64,000 nt of DNA from JAPLDB01 sp038230515 (GCA_038230515.1 JBBRND010000009.1:1-64000), one strand, 5' to 3'; positions 34,685-43,487 are shown, counted from the stretch's first letter. Notes: a model not told the origin generated them from the sequence alone. A program made the numbers and translations.

Positions 34685-35050
34685 TTATTTTTTCTTTGTT
34701 GCTTTTGGTTTCAATGTGTTTGCATAACTAAAACTCAACGCAAACCACGGTTTTAATTCTTTTGTATTCTTAAAAAGTTTTTCAGGAACTGAAACGTATT
34801 CTTTCAATACCGTTCCGTACTCAATGCATAAATCTGCTTTATATTTTTTCAGAAATTCTTCCCGCTCTTTTTCGGCAAGCCGCAATCCTAATTCTCCATC
34901 TTTGTTGAGAAAGGAAAACATATTTCCATTCCGCGATGTGTAAGGAATAGCTGCTCCCTTACGTTCAATAGCGGGTGAAGAGGAGGTCAAGGCATCATAC
35001 AAGCCAAGTGTTTCTGCGGAATGATTGCTCTTCTCTTTTTTGACCGCCAT
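34685..35050 (-). CDS. TfoX/Sxy N-domain-like protein
   Basis: 121 aa. The core (AAIPYTSRNGNMFSFLNKDG, ELGLRLAEKEREEFLKKY, LKPWFALSFSYA) resembles the TfoX N-terminal fold, a small alpha/beta domain shared with MmcQ/YjbR-type proteins. Family assignment is by fold pattern only. The basic tail (KPKATKKK) is unusual. It belongs to the cassette at 32-36 kb. Confidence 0.6.
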   Translation of the reverse strand: MAVKKEKSNHSAETLGLYDALTSSSPAIERKGAAIPYTSRNGNMFSFLNKDGELGLRLAEKEREEFLKKYKADLCIEYGTVLKEYVSVPEKLFKNTKELKPWFALSFSYANTLKPKATKKK

Positions 35051-35133
35051 CTTTTTCAGGATTTATTCTAAAAACAAAATTGCATTGTTTACAAAACAGT
35101 GCAATTTTATTTCTTTAAATTGAAATATGAAAA

Positions 35134-35484
35134 TTACATCGTCATTTCCCGAATCTCCCTTACCTCAACAGTGCCGTTATCGAATTCGAGGATTGGGCAG
35201 TCGTTTGAGATTGAAACTGCACTATCAAAAGAATCTGCTTTGCAGATAAGATAGCCGCCAATCATTTCCTTGGCTTCCATGTAAGGTCCATCGGTCACTA
35301 CTTTTTTTGTTCCGGCAACTAACTTTCCTTTTTCACCTAATGGTTGCGCGCTGACAAATTTTCCCTGCTTCGCGAGGTCTTCTATCCAGGTTGCCCAGCG
35401 CTTCATGTGCTGTTGCGATTTTTCGGGAGATTGCTGTGCCGATGCTCCGTCACCTCCTCTGAATAATAATAAATATTCTTTCAT
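35134..35484 (-). CDS. YCII-related (DGPF) protein
   Basis: 116 aa, a small alpha/beta YCII-like domain. The eponymous DGPF-type motif reads DGPYMEAKEMIGGYLI near residues 65-80; the start KEYLLLFRGGDGAS is also typical. In ECF42 sigma systems, DGPF proteins are the conserved neighbour, and the sigma factor is thought to regulate them. This supports assigning the 31947 gene to that group. Exact biochemical role is not established. Confidence 0.9.
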   Translation of the reverse strand: MKEYLLLFRGGDGASAQQSPEKSQQHMKRWATWIEDLAKQGKFVSAQPLGEKGKLVAGTKKVVTDGPYMEAKEMIGGYLICKADSFDSAVSISNDCPILEFDNGTVEVREIREMTM

Positions 35485-35516
35485 CAGTTTATTTTTGATT
35501 GTTGTTTGAGGTAAAA

Positions 35517-35900
35517 TTAGTTGTTCGAGTGCAAAGCAATAGTGTTGCCTTCGGTGTCAACAAAAAAAGCCATGTGACCGATGTCGTCACTTATTTTTGT
35601 TTTCGGCATCACCACTTTTCCACCTGCTGCTTCAACTTTAGAAAGAGCGTTCGCGAGATCAGGATTGCCGTTGAGATAAAGTTTTACTCCTTCACTGCTT
35701 GGCTTGTGCATTTCACTTTTAACAAGCGCTCCTGATACTTTAGCATTTGCGGGCTCGTATGGGAATGTTGCCATGTCCATTCCCATCATGTTTTGCACTT
35801 CCATTTTAATTCCGAAAATAGTTTCGTAAAACTTTTTCGCGCGGTTCATATCTGCCACCGATATTTCGAACCAATTCAAACTGTTTTCTTTTGATGTCAT
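35517..35900 (-). CDS. VOC-family (glyoxalase-like) protein
   Basis: 127 aa, one glyoxalase/bleomycin-resistance fold (LNWFEISVADMNRAKKFYET ... GGKVVMPKTKISDDIGHMAFF ... TEGNTIALHSN). Metal-ligand positions are partly present (Glu in FEIS, His in GHMAFF, Glu in TEGN). Single-domain members usually dimerise to form the active site. Likely first gene of the cassette, upstream of the YCII gene by 32 bases. Substrate unknown. Confidence 0.85.
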   Translation of the reverse strand: MTSKENSLNWFEISVADMNRAKKFYETIFGIKMEVQNMMGMDMATFPYEPANAKVSGALVKSEMHKPSSEGVKLYLNGNPDLANALSKVEAAGGKVVMPKTKISDDIGHMAFFVDTEGNTIALHSNN

Positions 35901-36094
35901 TTTGTTTGCTTTTTAAAATTATGAATTGTTTTTTTTCTTGTTACATTTTAAGCCCTTTTTTGAATACCTGTTTTTGCCATTTTGATTCTTTGCTTTTAGT
36001 AATGTAACAGATGATTTATACTGCAATGACGAACGTGCCTGCCGGATATGGACAATGATTAAAGGTTTTTTTATCCCCGGCACCCAGTTGTAGC

Positions 36095-36296
36095 GCGCAA
36101 AAATATTTTCGAAGTGTTGCAAAAGTGAGAAAATTGCAACACTTCATGCACTTTCTTCGCCCATAATTTTAAATAACGTATTTGATCTAACCCTTAAATC
36201 CAAAAAGTAAAAATAAAAAAACTTATTTATCTAAGGAGTACCAAGGCAAACCACGCCTTGCAGGAAAACAAAATGCAAAAAAGGAAGGGCGGCTAC
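36095..36296 (+). pseudogene. Fossil duplicate of the promoter and 5' end of the 229-aa gene
   Basis: About 200 bases match the region 36312-36508, which holds the upstream part and first 24 codons of the gene at 36438. The ATG has become ATA, and the remaining frame reads KKLIYLRSTKANHALQENK, close to KKVIYLRNTKANRTLAEKH, before a TAA about 28 codons in. Also contains upstream words seen in the intact copy (CTTTCTTCGC, AATTTTAAA). A degraded tandem duplication. Confidence 0.8.
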
Positions 36297-36437
36297 TAAA
36301 AACCTCTTTCGGGTATGGCAAAGTGTTTTCAAAATTTTGTAACAAAAGTTCGCAAATTGTTACATTTCATGCTCTTTCTTCGCACCCGTAATTTTAAACA
36401 GCTCAATTTATTTAACTCTAAAAACCCAAAAGTAAAA

Positions 36438-37127
36438 ATGAAAAAAGTAATCTATCTCAGAAACACCAAAGCAAACCGCACCTTGGCAGAAAAACACAAT
36501 GCAAAAAAGAAGGTTGGCTATTACATTATCCTGCTGGCGCTGCCACTGCCGATACACCGCGTTATTGCAGTGCTGGAAATGCCAGCAGGGAATGCAGACC
36601 GGGGAGTACGTGCAAAAGATATTTCGGTGGCAGCCGCAGTAAGCACGTATGTTGCGGTGCCACCGGCAACCATTACTGCGCTTAATCTGCTTATTGCAAA
36701 TTACAACGGTGCCACACCCGCCACACGCACCAATCTTTACCGCCTTTTGCTAAATGGATTAAACTCCTTAATGCGCACGTTTCAAACAGCGGCCGATGCC
36801 GACTCAGCAAATGCAATTGCTATTATTGAGTCAGGAGCATTTCGTGTAAAGAATGTTGCCATCAGGCAGAAGCAGGAATTTGAAGTTTCAAACGGATTGA
36901 TGTCGGGCGAAGTGGATTTAATTGCAGCAGGTGGAAAATCGCATACCTGTCATGATTGGATGTATTCCGCTGACGGCACTATTTTTACCCGAATGGCACC
37001 CACTGTAAATGCAGAAACTCATAAAACAGGATTGACGCCCGGCACTTATGCTTACTTTACTCACGAACTTGTAACCAAAGATGGAGGTCAAGGTGTAAGT
37101 CAGATTGTAAAAATTATCGTAAAATAG
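36438..37127 (+). CDS. Lineage-specific protein with FN3-like C-terminal module (229 aa)
   Basis: 229 aa from the ATG at 36438 (an extended frame to 36315 covers the duplicated leader and is not protein-like). Residues 1-150 look helical and Ala/Asn-rich (TTALNLLIANYNGATPATRT-like), residues about 155-229 form a fibronectin-III-like module (CHDWMYSADGTIFTR, GLTPGTYAYFTHELVTKDGG, SQIVKIIVK). No signal peptide is obvious. Same length and layout as the protein at 22715. A truncated copy of its 5' end precedes it, and a 42/21-bp repeat tract separates its stop codon from its terminator. Confidence 0.7.
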   Translation: MKKVIYLRNTKANRTLAEKHNAKKKVGYYIILLALPLPIHRVIAVLEMPAGNADRGVRAKDISVAAAVSTYVAVPPATITALNLLIANYNGATPATRTNLYRLLLNGLNSLMRTFQTAADADSANAIAIIESGAFRVKNVAIRQKQEFEVSNGLMSGEVDLIAAGGKSHTCHDWMYSADGTIFTRMAPTVNAETHKTGLTPGTYAYFTHELVTKDGGQGVSQIVKIIVK

Positions 37128-37139
37128 AAGGGATAGAGC

Positions 37140-37390
37140 CGCATTCGCCCAATCACAGATCTGATTCGCTGAAAATGCAACTTGATTCGTCAAATCACAG
37201 ACCATTCCTTGCGAAAAATCAACCAGGTTCGCCAAATCAAAGACCTTGTTCTTTGGAAATGTAAGCTGATTCTGCAAATCATTGACCATTTCTGGCGAAA
37301 ATTCAATCGGGTTCACCAAATCACTGACCTTGTTCGCTGAAAAAGCAATCCGATTCGCCAAATCACCAACCTGATTTGATGAATTAGAGA
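37140..37390. repeat. 42-bp (2 x 21) repeat tract in the 3' untranslated region
   Basis: Units are exactly 42 bp (e.g. from ATTCCTTGCG at about 37203, TTGTTCTTTG, ATTTCTGGCG, TTGTTCGCTG), each made of two related 21-bp halves built on ATTCGCxxAAATCA / ATTCGCTGAAAATG words. Units differ by many substitutions. The tract lies between the stop codon of the 229-aa gene and the terminator at 37411. On the minus strand the same DNA is an open frame of 14-residue repeats (NxVxFSxNxVxDL), probably chance. Confidence 0.85.
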
Positions 37391-37410
37391 CCGACCCCTA
37401 TTTTTTCTCA

Positions 37411-37449
37411 CCCCGCAGAGCTACTCGCAGGTGCTTTGCGGGGGTTTTT
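37411..37449 (+). terminator. Intrinsic terminator after the 3' UTR repeat tract
   Basis: CCCCGCA pairs with TGCGGGG around a long structured loop, followed by GTTTTT. It lies about 285 bases after the stop codon of the 229-aa gene, so the repeat tract would be transcribed. Confidence 0.65.
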
Positions 37450-37472
37450 CCGGAGGAGGTATAAGTACATTC

Positions 37473-38450
37473 CTACAACCCGATCACTTCACCTTCGCTT
37501 GCCGCTCTGTAACCGGATTTCTCCAACTCATTGCGCCCGGTGCTTTCTTTTTTCATCAGTGGATTTGTGTGATTGAAATGAATGAAAATGATTTTCGATT
37601 TTTCATTTGAATCAAGCTCCGAAAATTTTTTCATACTCTCCTCCACAAACGGATGCGGAATTTCATTCATCGCTCTTCCCGGCAGTTCACCGTCTTTGTA
37701 AAATGTTCCGTCAAGTAATGCAACATCAACTTTTTTGATTTCATCAATGATGCTGCGGTTCCATTTTTCCCACTTATCAATATCAGGAATGAACAACACT
37801 TTTTTGTGATGGCTTTCAATCCTATAACCCACCGTTTCAGAAAACTCATCGCGGTGCGGAACAAGTATAGGCGTAATTTTAAGCTCATCATTTAATTGAA
37901 TGGCTGAATCCGCTTTCAATTCAGTAAGGTTGATGTTATTCAGTTTCACCAATTGGCTCCATGGTCCGTTCGTTTCCAGAAATGTTTTCATGCGCGGCAT
38001 TGCATACACTTTTTCCTCTTTTGAATTCAATGCTTCTCTGCCCAGTTCCATCAGCCCCGTGTAATGACCGATGTGAGCATGAGTAAGAAAAATTCCATCA
38101 GGAAGAATTTTGGAATGATCAGGCAAATAGGTTTCAAGTTTTCTCAATTGAAAAGTAATGTCAGGCGTTGCCTCAATCATCCAGCATTGATTATTTTTTT
38201 TGTCAATGATGCCAAGGCAAACCACATTCTTCTTTTCCTCTTTGTGCTGCCAGTATGCTTCGCAACATGACTTGTGGCATCCGATGTGCGGATAACCTCC
38301 ATCCTGCGCAATGCCGAGAACAGCAATAAAACAGTCGGATAAATCAGCGGGGGTTGTAGTTTTCTTTTCGATATTGTCAGGAATAAATGCCGACAGAAAA
38401 AATAAAATAAATGTTAATGAAATGGAAAAGAAGGAACTAATTTTCTTCAT
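37473..38450 (-). CDS. MBL-fold metallo-hydrolase (PqqB-like), exported
   Basis: 325 aa from the ATG at 38450, which gives a signal/anchor segment (FSISLTFILFFLSAFIPD). The metallo-beta-lactamase motif reads THAHIGHYTG: the usual HxHxDH has Gly in place of Asp, as in PqqB-like MBL proteins, with further ligands later (VPHRDEF, PDIDKW, FIHFNHTNP). A CysxxxCys pair near the N-terminus (CHKSCCEAY) may bind metal. Substrate unknown; no PQQ genes are adjacent. Probably periplasmic. Confidence 0.8.
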   Translation of the reverse strand: MKKISSFFSISLTFILFFLSAFIPDNIEKKTTTPADLSDCFIAVLGIAQDGGYPHIGCHKSCCEAYWQHKEEKKNVVCLGIIDKKNNQCWMIEATPDITFQLRKLETYLPDHSKILPDGIFLTHAHIGHYTGLMELGREALNSKEEKVYAMPRMKTFLETNGPWSQLVKLNNINLTELKADSAIQLNDELKITPILVPHRDEFSETVGYRIESHHKKVLFIPDIDKWEKWNRSIIDEIKKVDVALLDGTFYKDGELPGRAMNEIPHPFVEESMKKFSELDSNEKSKIIFIHFNHTNPLMKKESTGRNELEKSGYRAASEGEVIGL

Positions 38451-38526
38451 CAGGTTTCGCAATGAGGATGCTGTTGCAAAAGTAATCAGCACATCTTTCT
38501 TAACGCAAAGTTGCACAAAAAGAAAA

Positions 38527-38549
38527 AGCCGGTCTTACGGTACCGGCTG
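38527..38549 (-). terminator. Intrinsic terminator for the SPOR-like lipoprotein gene
   Basis: AGCCGGT pairs with ACCGGCT around an 8-base loop; on the minus strand it is followed by TTTTTCTTTTT. It lies about 25 bases beyond the stop codon at 38574. Confidence 0.75.
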
Positions 38550-38573
38550 GAAAAGAATCAATATTCAAACTTT

Positions 38574-39431
38574 TCAATTTATACTCAGCTCGCGAATGGC
38601 ATCCAGCACCGGAACTTTTGTTCCATTCTTAAATGCAACAACAAAAGCATCGCGAAAACCCAACACTCGAAGAGATTGCTGAAGATCGCTCGCTGCCTCA
38701 AAAGTTCTTGTTTTGCCGGTAAAGTATTTATAGAAATGGCCTTCAGGGACTAGTTGGAAATCAGAAACACCTTTCAGCTTTTCCTGTCCTTTCAAAAGAG
38801 GAAGATCGTAAGTAAGAAACTGCACAGAGAAATAAACTTCCTGAGCGGGAGTTATCTGTACGGTTGCCGGCATTGGTTCCGTCTTTTGCACAGCCACCGA
38901 TTTTACAATTACCGTTTTCATTGTACTTGCCCACGCTTGTTCCGGCTTAAAAACAGGAAGCATTTCTTCTTTCATTTTTTCCGAAGGTAACTGAACTAAA
39001 AATGGTGCCGGAACTTTGCTTTCCAAACGCGCTTGTTTTATTGCTGCTTTTTTTTCTGAATTAATTTCAGACGGTGCGTACTCAAAAGCTTCCACCTCCT
39101 GTTTTTTTATTTGCATAGTTGCAAGCAGATCATTTGCCTTTGCTGATGTAGATGCAGAAAATTCAGTAGCTGATGCAAGCAAGGCACTGTACGTTTCAGA
39201 TAGATCGTGAATAATAACAGAACTGTTAGCCACTTTCTCCATCCGCATTGCAGTTGGCTGCGAAGCAACAGGGTCGGGTAGTTTGAGCGCAGGCACTGTT
39301 CTTACCTGCGGTTGAGATGAAGCTAAATTGTCGGAAGATGTGGTTGCACATCCATTCACCATCAGCATTGCTGAAAGAGAAAGAATTGTAAGCCCTGCTT
39401 TAGTAATTTGGTTGGTGTTGTACATTTGCAT
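38574..39431 (-). CDS. Lipoprotein with SPOR-like C-terminal domain
   Basis: 285 aa. A lipoprotein signal peptide with Cys after LMVNG (NGCATTSS), a 150-residue low-complexity/helical spacer, and a C-terminal SPOR-like module at about 205-280 (YFSVQFLTYDLPLLKG, HFYKYFTGKTRTFEAASDLQ, LRVLGFRDAFVVAFKNG), which usually binds denuded peptidoglycan strands. Predicted outer-membrane or periplasmic lipoprotein contacting the wall. A terminator follows. The gap upstream (39432-39731) contains no gene or clear element. Confidence 0.8.
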   Translation of the reverse strand: MQMYNTNQITKAGLTILSLSAMLMVNGCATTSSDNLASSQPQVRTVPALKLPDPVASQPTAMRMEKVANSSVIIHDLSETYSALLASATEFSASTSAKANDLLATMQIKKQEVEAFEYAPSEINSEKKAAIKQARLESKVPAPFLVQLPSEKMKEEMLPVFKPEQAWASTMKTVIVKSVAVQKTEPMPATVQITPAQEVYFSVQFLTYDLPLLKGQEKLKGVSDFQLVPEGHFYKYFTGKTRTFEAASDLQQSLRVLGFRDAFVVAFKNGTKVPVLDAIRELSIN

Positions 39432-39731
39432 GTTACATAAAATTAAAAATCAGTTTTAGTTTTTATGTCATGAAACTTCGCCTCTGATATTCCATAGAAA
39501 AAAAATAAATCAGTAACAAAAATAGAATGAAATGAAAATTTATTCAGAAAATAAGCTAGGTGAAGGTACATTCTGACTTTAGACAAAAACTGTAATAAAT
39601 AATAAAAACACCCCTTCATTAAGCCTGAAAATTTACTAGTCGAAATTAAGACTTCTCCCGCTATTCTTTAAACATAGATTCAGAAAATTATTCACATTCC
39701 AGTAACACACTTTTATCTACTTTCGATCGCT

Positions 39732-40238
39732 ATGAAAACCCTTTATCTTCTTCGTCATGCAAAAGCAGATAGTGACATGACTACCATCAGAGATATTGAA
39801 CGACCGCTAACCGAACGCGGCATCAATGATGCAAAGTTGATAAGCGCTTCGCTGCTGAATAAGTCATTTGCTCCGCAAAGAATTGTTTCAAGCCCAGCCG
39901 TAAGAACCTATTCAACTGCACTCACTTTTGCAATTGCATTTTCCATCAAGCTGGATCAAATTGTATTGAACAGTTCTCTTTACAATTCTTCCATCACCGA
40001 TTACTTCAATGTTATTTCACAAATTGATGATTCACTTGAATCGGTAATGATTGTTGGACACAATGAAGTGATCTCTGAAACAGCCATGCGCCTGCTTAAA
40101 AAAAATGCACGTCTTGAATCACTGAAGACGTGCGGAGTAGTACTAATTTCTGCTGAGATAAATTCGTGGAAGGAGTTTACAACTGCTGACTGCAAACTTG
40201 TGCTTTCTCTAAATCCTTCAATGATTAAAGAATTGTAA
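39732..40238 (+). CDS. SixA-family histidine phosphatase
   Basis: 168 aa. The phosphatase motif is LRHAKAD with the nucleophile His9; the fold is completed by ERPLTERGINDAKLI, a second-site His in VGHNEVIS and surrounding strands. SixA removes phosphate from histidine phosphotransfer proteins in E. coli; the family also includes other small-substrate phosphatases, so the substrate here is open. Monocistronic. Confidence 0.88.
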   Translation: MKTLYLLRHAKADSDMTTIRDIERPLTERGINDAKLISASLLNKSFAPQRIVSSPAVRTYSTALTFAIAFSIKLDQIVLNSSLYNSSITDYFNVISQIDDSLESVMIVGHNEVISETAMRLLKKNARLESLKTCGVVLISAEINSWKEFTTADCKLVLSLNPSMIKEL

Positions 40239-40251
40239 AAGAGTAAACTGC

Positions 40252-41091
40252 TTAAGGTGTATTAGTGCTTGCCCACATGCTTTCATTCGCACTGTTGTTG
40301 TTTCTATGGGGAGGTTGACGTTCAGCCATTGCTTTTTGTTTCGGAGTACTTTTTTGTTTTCCCTGATACATGTTCCATTGCGTCTGTATTGCAAGCAATT
40401 TCCTGTTTGCTTTTATCTGCAATCCCTCTCGCGTCCACAACATAGGGTAACAACTCACCACTTGATTACAACTAATGTTTTTTAAATCTTCCTGCCATGT
40501 CTTCCAGCGAAAGCCGTCATAAAATTCTTTCAGATTGCCGTTAAAACAAAAAGAAATAAAAGCAGAATAACTGAGTCCTGTTGATTGCCAGGTTAAACTA
40601 TTCGGTCCGTAATAAAAAACCCGTCCGGTTGTTTCGAGTTCGTCAATATGTTCTGATTTGATTGCAAACAATCCACCCAACACATCATCAGCAACGAGTA
40701 AATAAAACGGCTGGTCATTTCGCTCAGCAGAAAGCTTTCCTTTGTTCCATTCAGGTACACTTCTGTCTAGACGTTTACAACCAGAACCAAGAATGCGAAT
40801 CCATCCTTCATCAACAAGAATTCCTCCGCTATTGTAAATAAGGGAGCCAAGCATTGTGTTAGTAGATAATTGTGATTGGTACAGCGCAGCATTTGCATGT
40901 GCGGAATCCTTTTCAAGAATTTCTACTTTGTTTTTAGCGTGCGAAACCATGGTGGTAATCTTAAACCAACCCGATCCCTGTTCATCAATCAACACATTGA
41001 GAGGTTTCATGGTCACCTGTGCCGAAGAGGGTTTCAACTGCACAAGAGAAATGAAAAGAAACAACTTAACGAAGCGTACCATTTTAACCAT
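40252..41091 (-). CDS. DUF2625-family protein
   Basis: 279 aa with a signal peptide (LFLFISLVQLKPSSAQ) and a DUF2625 domain across residues 30-240 (STNTMLGSLIYNSGGILVDE, EGWIRILGSG, GLFAIKSEHIDEL, SLTWQSTGLSYSAFISFCF). Function of the family is unknown. The last 30 residues are Lys/Gln/Asn-rich and disordered. It faces the SixA gene, 13 bases away. The region upstream, 41092-41696, holds only a decayed T9SS fragment. Confidence 0.85.
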   Translation of the reverse strand: MVKMVRFVKLFLFISLVQLKPSSAQVTMKPLNVLIDEQGSGWFKITTMVSHAKNKVEILEKDSAHANAALYQSQLSTNTMLGSLIYNSGGILVDEGWIRILGSGCKRLDRSVPEWNKGKLSAERNDQPFYLLVADDVLGGLFAIKSEHIDELETTGRVFYYGPNSLTWQSTGLSYSAFISFCFNGNLKEFYDGFRWKTWQEDLKNISCNQVVSCYPMLWTREGLQIKANRKLLAIQTQWNMYQGKQKSTPKQKAMAERQPPHRNNNSANESMWASTNTP

Positions 41092-41289
41092 TGTGAAATA
41101 ATGATTTTAAATTGTTACACAAGGTTAAAGAAGATTTGGAAGAAATTTAGGATATTACAATCTAGATCTTACACTTTTCATCAGAAAGAGATAAAATATC
41201 TGGAAAAAGAGCACATAAGTTGTATTGCCTCGTCAGTTAAGGGGGGGTGGAGAATTAAAATAAAAAAAAATTGTGAGAATAAGGAGTTG

Positions 41290-41590
41290 TTACTCCTTCA
41301 TCAACCTCAAGTGTGCTGATAGATCATCAGCAACAATATCAACAAAATAAACTCCAGCAGTCCACGTTGAAGCATCAATGTTTATCAGTTTAGTATTAAT
41401 TGACATTAGCTTCAGAATTTCTTTTCCCTGAATATCTTTTACACTCAAAGAAATATTCCGATACGATTTTTTTTAGTTCAAGAGTGAATTGATAAGTTGA
41501 AGGATTTGGAAAAAACTTAAATTGAGAGGATAAAGGGTTTCCACATCCCCCGGTCTGAGAAAAAGAGTCTAGGTTTTCAAACGCACAGGA
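41290..41590 (-). pseudogene. Decayed T9SS cargo fragment with one frameshift
   Basis: On the minus strand the DNA encodes FFPNPSTYQFTLEL, then after an 8-T homopolymer at 41467-41474 (9 would restore frame) SYRNISLSVKDIQGKEILKL ... TWTAGVYFVDIVAD ... and a stop at 41290-41292. Upstream (to about 41590) GGCGNPLSSQFK is readable before an in-frame stop. It is the C-terminal sorting domain of a lost cargo gene, or a gene broken by a sequencing error in the homopolymer. Confidence 0.75.
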
Positions 41591-41696
41591 ATTTCAGAAA
41601 AGAAAAAAATTGCGTTCAACAACCTTCATCTAAAAACAAAATTGAATCTGTTCTTTTGACACGTAACAAAAAATTACTTCTTAAAAATTCATTCTA

Positions 41697-42707
41697 ATGA
41701 AACAACTCATACTTATTGCCTTTTTTCTATTTACTTCCGCAACAATGTTTGCGCAATCTCTTTCTGTGAAATTAAATAGCAGGCAGCCGAATTTTACTGC
41801 AAGAAACGGCTCATTAAACCAAGTGACTTCGACAGTTGATACAGTTAATATTTATGTTAATCGGGCAACTGGCGGAACATTTTATGGTTCGCCTGACGGT
41901 GGTTATGTTTTCGGCACAAGTTATTTTTTGGATACTTCCACTGCAACACTCTATCCTGTTACCGATGAAACCGGAATTGAATTTGATGGTATCGGCAATG
42001 CGACAGTTACAGATATTTTATTTTGGGCAGGTGCAAAGCAAATTACAGGAACACCGGATATTGTAACAGGGAAAATATACACGGTAGGTGCAGACAGCAT
42101 GCCAGTTACATTGCTCGGATCCGGCACCATTAATATGATGGATATTGATACTTCTCTTTCTGCACCAACATTTACTGATCTTTCCATCACATCAGGCACA
42201 ACTAATATCACATCCGATTTTTTTGTTTCGCTTTCATACGTTGGAAATGATGATACAATTGGCTTTTTAAGCACGGCTGCGGGAGATGGCATGAATGAAA
42301 AACGCATTCGTCAAAAGGCAAGTGCTGCCTTTTTAGGAACTTGGGGACGCATGGGGGATCTTTATCCTTTCCTTGATGTAGATTTATTTTTTGCTCCCAT
42401 TGTTACCATTACAGGTGTAGGCATAAACGATCATTTCACCTTGAAAAATGCAACGTTGGAACCCGTGTATCCTTCTCCCGCTAAAGATGAGGTTCATCTT
42501 GATTATACCCTGAAAAATAATTGTACAGTGAGCTACTGCCTTTTCGATTTAAGAGGCAAGAAATATTTTGAATTGAAAAATGAACAACAAGCAGCAGGGA
42601 CATATTCTCAAACTTTTAATACCAGCGGTCTTGCCTCCGGAAATTATTTTCTTTCTGTAAGCATTAACGGAAACACAGTTAACCAGAAAGTAGTGATTGC
42701 TAAGTAA
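41697..42707 (+). CDS. T9SS cargo protein (336 aa)
   Basis: Signal peptide (LIAFFLFTSATMFAQ), then about 230 residues of beta-rich sequence with the pattern NIYVNRATGGTFYGSPDGGY, resembling secreted surface proteins but unassigned, and a C-terminal sorting domain at about 255-336 (EPVYPSPAKDEVHLDYT, FDLRGKKYFEL, ASGNYFLSVSING). Predicted surface or secreted protein of unknown function. A strong terminator follows. Confidence 0.8.
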   Translation: MKQLILIAFFLFTSATMFAQSLSVKLNSRQPNFTARNGSLNQVTSTVDTVNIYVNRATGGTFYGSPDGGYVFGTSYFLDTSTATLYPVTDETGIEFDGIGNATVTDILFWAGAKQITGTPDIVTGKIYTVGADSMPVTLLGSGTINMMDIDTSLSAPTFTDLSITSGTTNITSDFFVSLSYVGNDDTIGFLSTAAGDGMNEKRIRQKASAAFLGTWGRMGDLYPFLDVDLFFAPIVTITGVGINDHFTLKNATLEPVYPSPAKDEVHLDYTLKNNCTVSYCLFDLRGKKYFELKNEQQAAGTYSQTFNTSGLASGNYFLSVSINGNTVNQKVVIAK

Positions 42708-42734
42708 GAGTTTCTTAAAAATATTTTAACTGCT

Positions 42735-42779
42735 ATGAGAAAAGCCGTCTCGCTGTCGTTGTGAGACGGCTTTTCTCAT
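42735..42779. terminator. Bidirectional intrinsic terminator
   Basis: ATGAGAAAAGCCGTCTC pairs perfectly with GAGACGGCTTTTCTCAT around an 11-base loop. The stem itself supplies the T-run; it would end the 41697 gene. Confidence 0.85.
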
Positions 42780-42911
42780 TCTATTAGCTTTGTATGTTGC
42801 CTTCTTATTGTTTTCGCTTTATATGCTGTACACAATTTTGTTACATACAGGTAACAGCAGAATCACATTGGAGTAACGGTTAGTTAACCGTGCACGGGTA
42901 GGTTTGCCGCA

Positions 42912-43257
42912 ATGAAAATCAATTTTCGTGAAGGCATTGCAGTTCTCATTTTGCTTTTGGCGGGGTGCACAAAAGATAGAGTTCCGGATCCCGATACACT
43001 TAACCTTTCCCAGCAAGTTATTTAACTTCAAAACTTTGATGGCACTACGATTGAAACATCCGCCTTGTCTGAAGGGTGAAACTCAAGTGATATTACCTAT
43101 TGGGGAAGCGACAGTTCTAATTTTTCAACCGGCTATACTGCCGGCTAGTGGAGGTCACAACATTATGCTGAGCAATGATAGAGCCATTGGCATTCAGGAT
43201 ACCTTATTTAGCAGCAAGATTTTTACTATTAACTACAAGAACATTTCCGTCACGTAA
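42912..43257 (+). pseudogene. Broken exported-protein gene
   Basis: Starts as a normal lipoprotein signal (AVLILLLAGCTKD), then stops at a TAA after 37 codons. The expected downstream sequence is readable only with stops and frame changes: NFDGTTIETSALSEG, then TGA, NSSDITYWGSDSSNFSTGY, then TAG, and in another frame SGGHNIMLSNDRAIGIQDTLF. It resembles the N-terminal part of a Bacteroidota surface protein, now decayed. The missing middle may once have connected to the sorting domain at 43800-44003. Confidence 0.75.
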
Positions 43258-43487
43258 TGTCTGCTGTTTTAATTCTTACTGCTACAGTTTTTCTTTTAAG
43301 CACTAATTTAACCAGGAAATTTTTCATTTTAATTTGATTTTAAATTGTTACTTTATATCGTCTTCAGAAATACTATTTTACAACACATCATTTTGCTTGT
43401 ATCAAAATGAAAATTTTTTTTCAACCACGTTTTTTTTCATTCATTCATCTTTTTTCAGGTTAAAAGAAATGATTCCAAAAACGTGCA

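Noticed and set aside
36918..37361. Minus-strand 147-aa ORF over the 3' UTR repeats
   Set aside because: It overlaps the 36438 gene and is open because of the repeat; the 14-residue repeats are a reading-frame consequence of a 42-bp period.
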